A stretch of 64,000 bases of DNA. Source: Bacteroidota bacterium. Its GTDB lineage: Bacteria; Bacteroidota; Bacteroidia; Flavobacteriales_D; Crocinitomicaceae. The DNA is taken from the NCBI GenBank assembly GCA_030148165.1, contig JASBTZ010000003.1, positions 1,116,001 to 1,180,000 on the forward strand, read 5' to 3'. The translations under genes and the position numbers were made by a program. Within the stretch, counting starts at the first letter, position 1; each line of letters begins with the position of its first letter. The notes beneath the pieces were generated by a model. The model did no database searches. It was not told the DNA's origin and saw only the letters and a program-made list of their open reading frames with translations. Below are positions 59,705 through 64,000 of the stretch, piece by piece.

Positions 59705-61126
59705 TTACACGGCGTTCGCCTCTCCTTTTAAAATGTTTTTGGTTGTAAGGAAAATGATCCTAATATCAAGTAAGAAGGTCCAGTGTTCTACGTACCAAAT
59801 ATCATATTCAACCCGTTTGCGCATCATTTTTAATTTCCTGGTTTCACCTCTATATCCGTGAACTTGCGCCCAACCTGTAATTCCCGGAAGAATGTAGTGT
59901 CGCTCTAGGTATTCATCTATCAATGCGGAGTATTGTTCCGTATGAGCCAACATATGGGGTCTTGGACCCACGATAGACATATTACCAACGAGGACATTGA
60001 AAAATTGAGGTAATTCATCAATGTTTGTCTTACGCATGAATTTACCAAACTTAGTAATGCGCGGATCATCTCTTGTTGCTTGCTTCGTATCACTTTCCGG
60101 GTTAACGGTCATTGTGCGAAATTTATAGATCCAGAAAATCGAATTATTGATACCTGAACGCTTTTGTTTGAAGAATATCGGTCCTTTGGAAGTTAACTTT
60201 ATGATCAAGATTACGATCGGGAACAGCCACGTAAAAACAAGGCAAATAACCAGTATTGATCCGACTATATCGAAAACTCTTTTAATCAAACGATTCAGAT
60301 AATTCTCTAATGGAGTTCGAATGAAAGCGAATACCGGAATGTTGCCGTAGAATTCAATACCAACCTTATGTTTTCTCGTAAATCGATTTAAGTTGGGAAG
60401 CATTCGAAGTTTAATAAACTTCTTATCACAAATCTTGATCAATTCATTAAACTCTTCATCATCTAATTCGCTTATAGGAACATATATTTCCTGCACGATT
60501 CCCTGACTTAAGTATGGAAGAATATCCGAACGATCTCCGATCCATTCCACATTCCCATTGTCTGTCTCAAGATCGATCCGTTGGTTGTTAAATACTCCGA
60601 TGATTTCATAACCAAATGCTCCATCACTCAACAAATGATCTGCTATACTTCTTGATGTCTCATTCCCTCCGACAATGACCACCATTCGAATATTATGCCC
60701 TCTTCGTGTTCTTGCCTTCTTGTATTTGATCAACCCGAAACGAAAGAGGAAAATAGCCACAGAGAACATAGCGAAGAAGTAAACGATCACCAATCGGGAC
60801 ACCAGCTCAATGTGCAATAACTCAATGATTGCAAAGCCGACCAAAACGTGCAGTAAGACGTAGCGCATGTTCCTTGCGAGCACGGTATCTATTCGCTGTA
60901 CGCGATTATAAACGTACGTCTTACCAAAATACATGAGTGAAAACCAGGATAGATTCAAAAACGAAACGAGAACACGAATTTCCTTCTCTTGTTCTATACT
61001 GATTTCAGTATACCTCATTTTTAAGGCAATCAGAAGCAACAGATTGATTAGAAATAAATCACCTAAAAATGAAATAAACCCGTAGTTCTGAAAGAAACTT
61101 TTTCTGACCTGATTAATTTTAACCAT
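59705..61126 (-). CDS. Undecaprenyl-phosphate sugar phosphotransferase (WcaJ/WbaP-like initiating transferase)
   Basis: N-terminal TMs, CoA-binding-like domain, and Bac_transf: NRLIKRVFDIVGSILVICLVFTWLFPIVILIIKLTSKGPIFFKQKRSGINNSIFWIYKFRTM...TNIDELPQFFNVLVGNMSIVGPRPHM. Confidence 0.94.
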   Translation of the reverse strand: MVKINQVRKSFFQNYGFISFLGDLFLINLLLLIALKMRYTEISIEQEKEIRVLVSFLNLSWFSLMYFGKTYVYNRVQRIDTVLARNMRYVLLHVLVGFAIIELLHIELVSRLVIVYFFAMFSVAIFLFRFGLIKYKKARTRRGHNIRMVVIVGGNETSRSIADHLLSDGAFGYEIIGVFNNQRIDLETDNGNVEWIGDRSDILPYLSQGIVQEIYVPISELDDEEFNELIKICDKKFIKLRMLPNLNRFTRKHKVGIEFYGNIPVFAFIRTPLENYLNRLIKRVFDIVGSILVICLVFTWLFPIVILIIKLTSKGPIFFKQKRSGINNSIFWIYKFRTMTVNPESDTKQATRDDPRITKFGKFMRKTNIDELPQFFNVLVGNMSIVGPRPHMLAHTEQYSALIDEYLERHYILPGITGWAQVHGYRGETRKLKMMRKRVEYDIWYVEHWTFLLDIRIIFLTTKNILKGEANAV

Positions 61127-61164
61127 GTGCTCTTTTTCGCTTTGCTATTGGGTTCTTTTCCAGA

Positions 61165-61184
61165 TACGAATTAAAAAATTCGTA
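61165..61184. repeat. Perfect inverted repeat TACGAATT-AAAA-AATTCGTA in the divergent wcaJ-like/wza promoter region
   Basis: Direct reading. Confidence 0.6.
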
Positions 61185-61231
61185 ATTTTACCATAGTAGC
61201 TTTGGCTTATTCAAAAATAACAGAATTTTCA

Positions 61232-62014
61232 ATGCGTAAACATTCTTTCTCAAGTTTAGGAGTGCTTCTTTTACTGGCGCTCATTCTCATTTCATGCGGA
61301 TCAAGGAAAAAACTGGTCTATTTTCAAGGCGAAGAGGATTCAGTTCAACTAGAACAATATTATGAGTTAAAAATCGAACCGGGAGATATCTTATCCATCG
61401 ATATAACCGGTACCGATCACGATGTCGCCAAACCGTATAATCAGGCTGAGATGGTTCGACAAGGGAATCAGGCTCCAACCTACGATAACGGGGTACCTGT
61501 AAGTTATGGTTATCTGGTAAGTAGTGACAGTACCATTTCATTACCTATTGTCGGCAAGGTTCTGGCTGGCGGTAAAACACGAAATGAACTTGTCGCGGAC
61601 ATTGAAGAAACGGTTAAAGCATATATTGACAAACCACAGGTTTCAGTTCGTCTAATGAACTTCAAGGTGACGGTTCTAGGTGAAGTTGAAAACCCGGGTA
61701 CATTTAACGTTCCAAATGAACGGATCACCATAATTGAAGCCATTGGAGTGGCTAAAGACCTCAAAATCACTGGTGAAAGATCAAATATTTTAGTGATTAG
61801 GAACGAGAATGGCGAGAAGAAAGAATACCGTGTGGATCTAACATCAAAAGATGTTTTTTCATCTCCTGCATATTATTTAAAACAAAATGACGTGGTTTAC
61901 GTAGAACCCAATAGTAAATCGCGTTATGATTCCACATTATTACGTTCTGCGGGTAATGTGATCATTTCTGCGACATCGTTGATCATATCAACGATTATTT
62001 TAATTACGAAATAG
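61232..62014 (+). CDS. Polysaccharide export outer membrane lipoprotein (Wza-like)
   Basis: Lipobox LLALILISCGSRKK; IEPGDILSIDITG; ISLPIVGKVLAGGKTRNELVADIEETVKAYIDKPQVSVRLMNFKVTVLGEVENPGTFNVPNERITIIEAI. The signal peptide fits ATG at 61232 better than TTG at 61202. Confidence 0.93.
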   Translation: MRKHSFSSLGVLLLLALILISCGSRKKLVYFQGEEDSVQLEQYYELKIEPGDILSIDITGTDHDVAKPYNQAEMVRQGNQAPTYDNGVPVSYGYLVSSDSTISLPIVGKVLAGGKTRNELVADIEETVKAYIDKPQVSVRLMNFKVTVLGEVENPGTFNVPNERITIIEAIGVAKDLKITGERSNILVIRNENGEKKEYRVDLTSKDVFSSPAYYLKQNDVVYVEPNSKSRYDSTLLRSAGNVIISATSLIISTIILITK

Positions 62015-62016
62015 GA

Positions 62017-64000
62017 TTGAAAAAAGTAGACAACAGTAATTTTCGATTTGATGACGAGTTGAATATCAGGGAGATAGTCCTTAAATATCTTTCCTACTGG
62101 AAGCTATTTATCTTATTTTTAGCAGCGTCATTTATCACGACGAAGGTTATTCTTAAATACACCCCCCGAAGTTTTGAATCAAAGGCTAAGCTATTGATCA
62201 AATACGAAAAAGGGGGATCATACTCTGAGTTATCAGCATTTCAGGACTTAGGACTGTTCGAAGGCATCGGGGGATATAACAACCTCTACAATGAGCAGGA
62301 AATCCTTAAATCGAGAACATTAATAGCAAATGTTGTTGAAAAGCTTCATTTCAATATTCAGTATTTCTTGGTGGGTACCAAGACCGGGATAGAACGAAAG
62401 GAATTTTATGGAAATTCTCCTATTCTAATAGAATTTGAAAACGATGCAGATCGTAACATCAAAGGAAAGGCTAAACTTCAAATCAATGTAATTGGTGCAA
62501 ATAAATTTGTGATCAAAGAGGTTGAAGAGTTTGCCGGTAAAACATTTCAGTTTGATCAAAAAATCAAATCATCCTTTGGGACTTTCTCCATTACAAAAAC
62601 AAATTACTATAAAAGCGGTAAGGGTGAATTGAATGTATCGATTGTAATCAACCCGATAGAGGCTGTAATTACCGGTTTCCAAGGGAAACTTAAAGTTGAG
62701 CCAATCAGTGACGAGGTAGATATCCTAAACCTAAGTGTGCGTGGTCCGGTTATATTAAAGAATAATCATTTTCTCGATACGCTGATCAAAGAACATGAAA
62801 AGCAAACGATTGAAGATCAGCAAAAGATATATAAGAATACTACCGATTTTATCAATAACCGTATCGACATCATTTCACAAGAATTATCGGATGTAGAAAT
62901 AGATGAGGAAAAATATAAAACCCAGTATGATTTCTCGGATATTTTGATGAATGAGAAATCGCTTTATGACCGAACGCTCTTTAATGAAAGAAGTTTAGTT
63001 GACGCTGAAATTCAGTTGGAATTGGCAAATTTCCTTTTGAAATATATCGAAGATCATCCTGAAAATGATGATTTGCTACCGACAAACCTTGGTTTGGAGG
63101 ATGCTTCAATTAATGAGGCTGCAACGGAATTCAATAAAGTAGCATTAGAGCGTGACAGAGTACTCTCCCATTCCAACCCGAATAACCCAACGGTTATTAA
63201 GTTAGAAAAAGAGTTAACCAGCATTAAAAATAGTCTCAGAGCTAGTTTGAAGAATCTCAAATCAACACTAAGTCTGGAGGTTCAGCGATTGAGAAATAAT
63301 GAATCGAAACTAAGCGCTAACATTTCAGATCTTCCAAAACACAAGCGAATAATTCGATCGATAGACCGTCAACAGCAAATAAAAGAGTCCTTGTATGTAT
63401 ACCTCCTGCAAAAGCGTGAAGAGAATGAAATTGCTCTTGCCGTGACGGAAGGAAACTCGAAAATCATTGAGCATGCATATAGCAATCGCATTCCGGTGAA
63501 CCCAAACAAAAAGCTATACTATGCCATGGCCCTGTTCATCGGCTTGTTTATTCCATTCGGATACATCTATATAAGGGATCTCATGGATAACAAAGTGAAA
63601 CATAAAGATGACCTTGATAAGTTTGGATTACCATTCCTGGCGACGATACCATTGGTAGCTAAAGATCAGAAAGTTGTTATTCGCAAAGGAGCTAATTCGC
63701 CTGAAGCAGAAGCATTCAGAATATTGCGAACTAACGCGGCCTTCCTTTTGAAGAATGATTCAGAAGATGGAAGTATCATATTAACCACTTCTACCCTGGC
63801 GAAAGAAGGGAAATCATTTGTAGCATTGAATTTGGCGACAGCATTCGCCTTGACAGGTAAACGTGCTATTGTTGTTGGTCTCGATCTAAGAGCACCGAAA
63901 TTAATGCAGTATGCAAACCTGAAAGAATCAGCCGGAGTAACGGATTACATTTTAAACCCGTCACTGGATCTTGATTCGCTGATTATACCTTCGCCGACCA
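62017..64000 (+). CDS. Wzc-like polysaccharide co-polymerase/tyrosine kinase, truncated at the window edge
   Basis: TTG start, LKKVDNSNFRFDDELNIREIVLKYLSYWKLFILFLAASF...; coiled coil; second TM YYAMALFIGLFIPFGYIYI; Walker A region ILTTSTLAKEGKSFVALNLATAFALTGKRAIVVGLDLRAPKL. Absent from the supplied ORF track because it is open at the right edge. Confidence 0.9.
   Translation, partial: MKKVDNSNFRFDDELNIREIVLKYLSYWKLFILFLAASFITTKVILKYTPRSFESKAKLLIKYEKGGSYSELSAFQDLGLFEGIGGYNNLYNEQEILKSRTLIANVVEKLHFNIQYFLVGTKTGIERKEFYGNSPILIEFENDADRNIKGKAKLQINVIGANKFVIKEVEEFAGKTFQFDQKIKSSFGTFSITKTNYYKSGKGELNVSIVINPIEAVITGFQGKLKVEPISDEVDILNLSVRGPVILKNNHFLDTLIKEHEKQTIEDQQKIYKNTTDFINNRIDIISQELSDVEIDEEKYKTQYDFSDILMNEKSLYDRTLFNERSLVDAEIQLELANFLLKYIEDHPENDDLLPTNLGLEDASINEAATEFNKVALERDRVLSHSNPNNPTVIKLEKELTSIKNSLRASLKNLKSTLSLEVQRLRNNESKLSANISDLPKHKRIIRSIDRQQQIKESLYVYLLQKREENEIALAVTEGNSKIIEHAYSNRIPVNPNKKLYYAMALFIGLFIPFGYIYIRDLMDNKVKHKDDLDKFGLPFLATIPLVAKDQKVVIRKGANSPEAEAFRILRTNAAFLLKNDSEDGSIILTTSTLAKEGKSFVALNLATAFALTGKRAIVVGLDLRAPKLMQYANLKESAGVTDYILNPSLDLDSLIIPSPT

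Noticed and set aside
1-64000. CRISPR arrays, IS elements, prophage, rRNA
   Set aside because: No regularly spaced direct repeats, intact transposase, phage structural genes or rRNA were seen; only a possible tiny remnant near 1.1 kb.

Overview
This 64 kb window looks like a Bacteroidetes (Flavobacteriia-like) chromosome. That call rests on TAnnTTTG-type promoters, a T9SS C-terminal domain, OmpA/PD40 proteins, and the near absence of Shine-Dalgarno sequences. Left to right: (1) a truncated DUF3494 ice-binding-like lipoprotein at the left edge, missing from the ORF track because it runs off the window; (2) a compositionally distinct AAA_14/DUF4143 ATPase with iterated palindromic operator-like repeats upstream; (3) on the minus strand, the conserved informational block rpoC-rpoB-rplL-rplJ-rplA-rplK-nusG-secE-tRNA-Trp-tuf-tRNA-Thr/Gly/Tyr/Thr, then hpf, xerC-like and rpsU; (4) housekeeping genes: acyl-CoA dehydrogenase, apt, HhH, AGCS symporter, K+ channel, PspC, DUF2851, OmpA/PD40, RluD, T9SS cargo, PASTA, LOG, DUF2279 and a TM-YceI fusion; (5) from about 33.8 kb to the right edge, a large Wzx/Wzy-type exopolysaccharide/capsule locus. 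The locus encodes routes to dTDP-rhamnose, UDP-GlcA/UDP-Xyl, UDP-GlcNAc(3NAc)A and probably UDP-GalNAcA. It also contains an embedded PAPS-supply module (DUF2061-cysC-cysD-cysN-cysQ) and three sulfotransferases. The most interesting reading is a self-contained locus for a sulfated bacterial exopolysaccharide. All functional calls come from reading protein motifs by eye; no database search was run.
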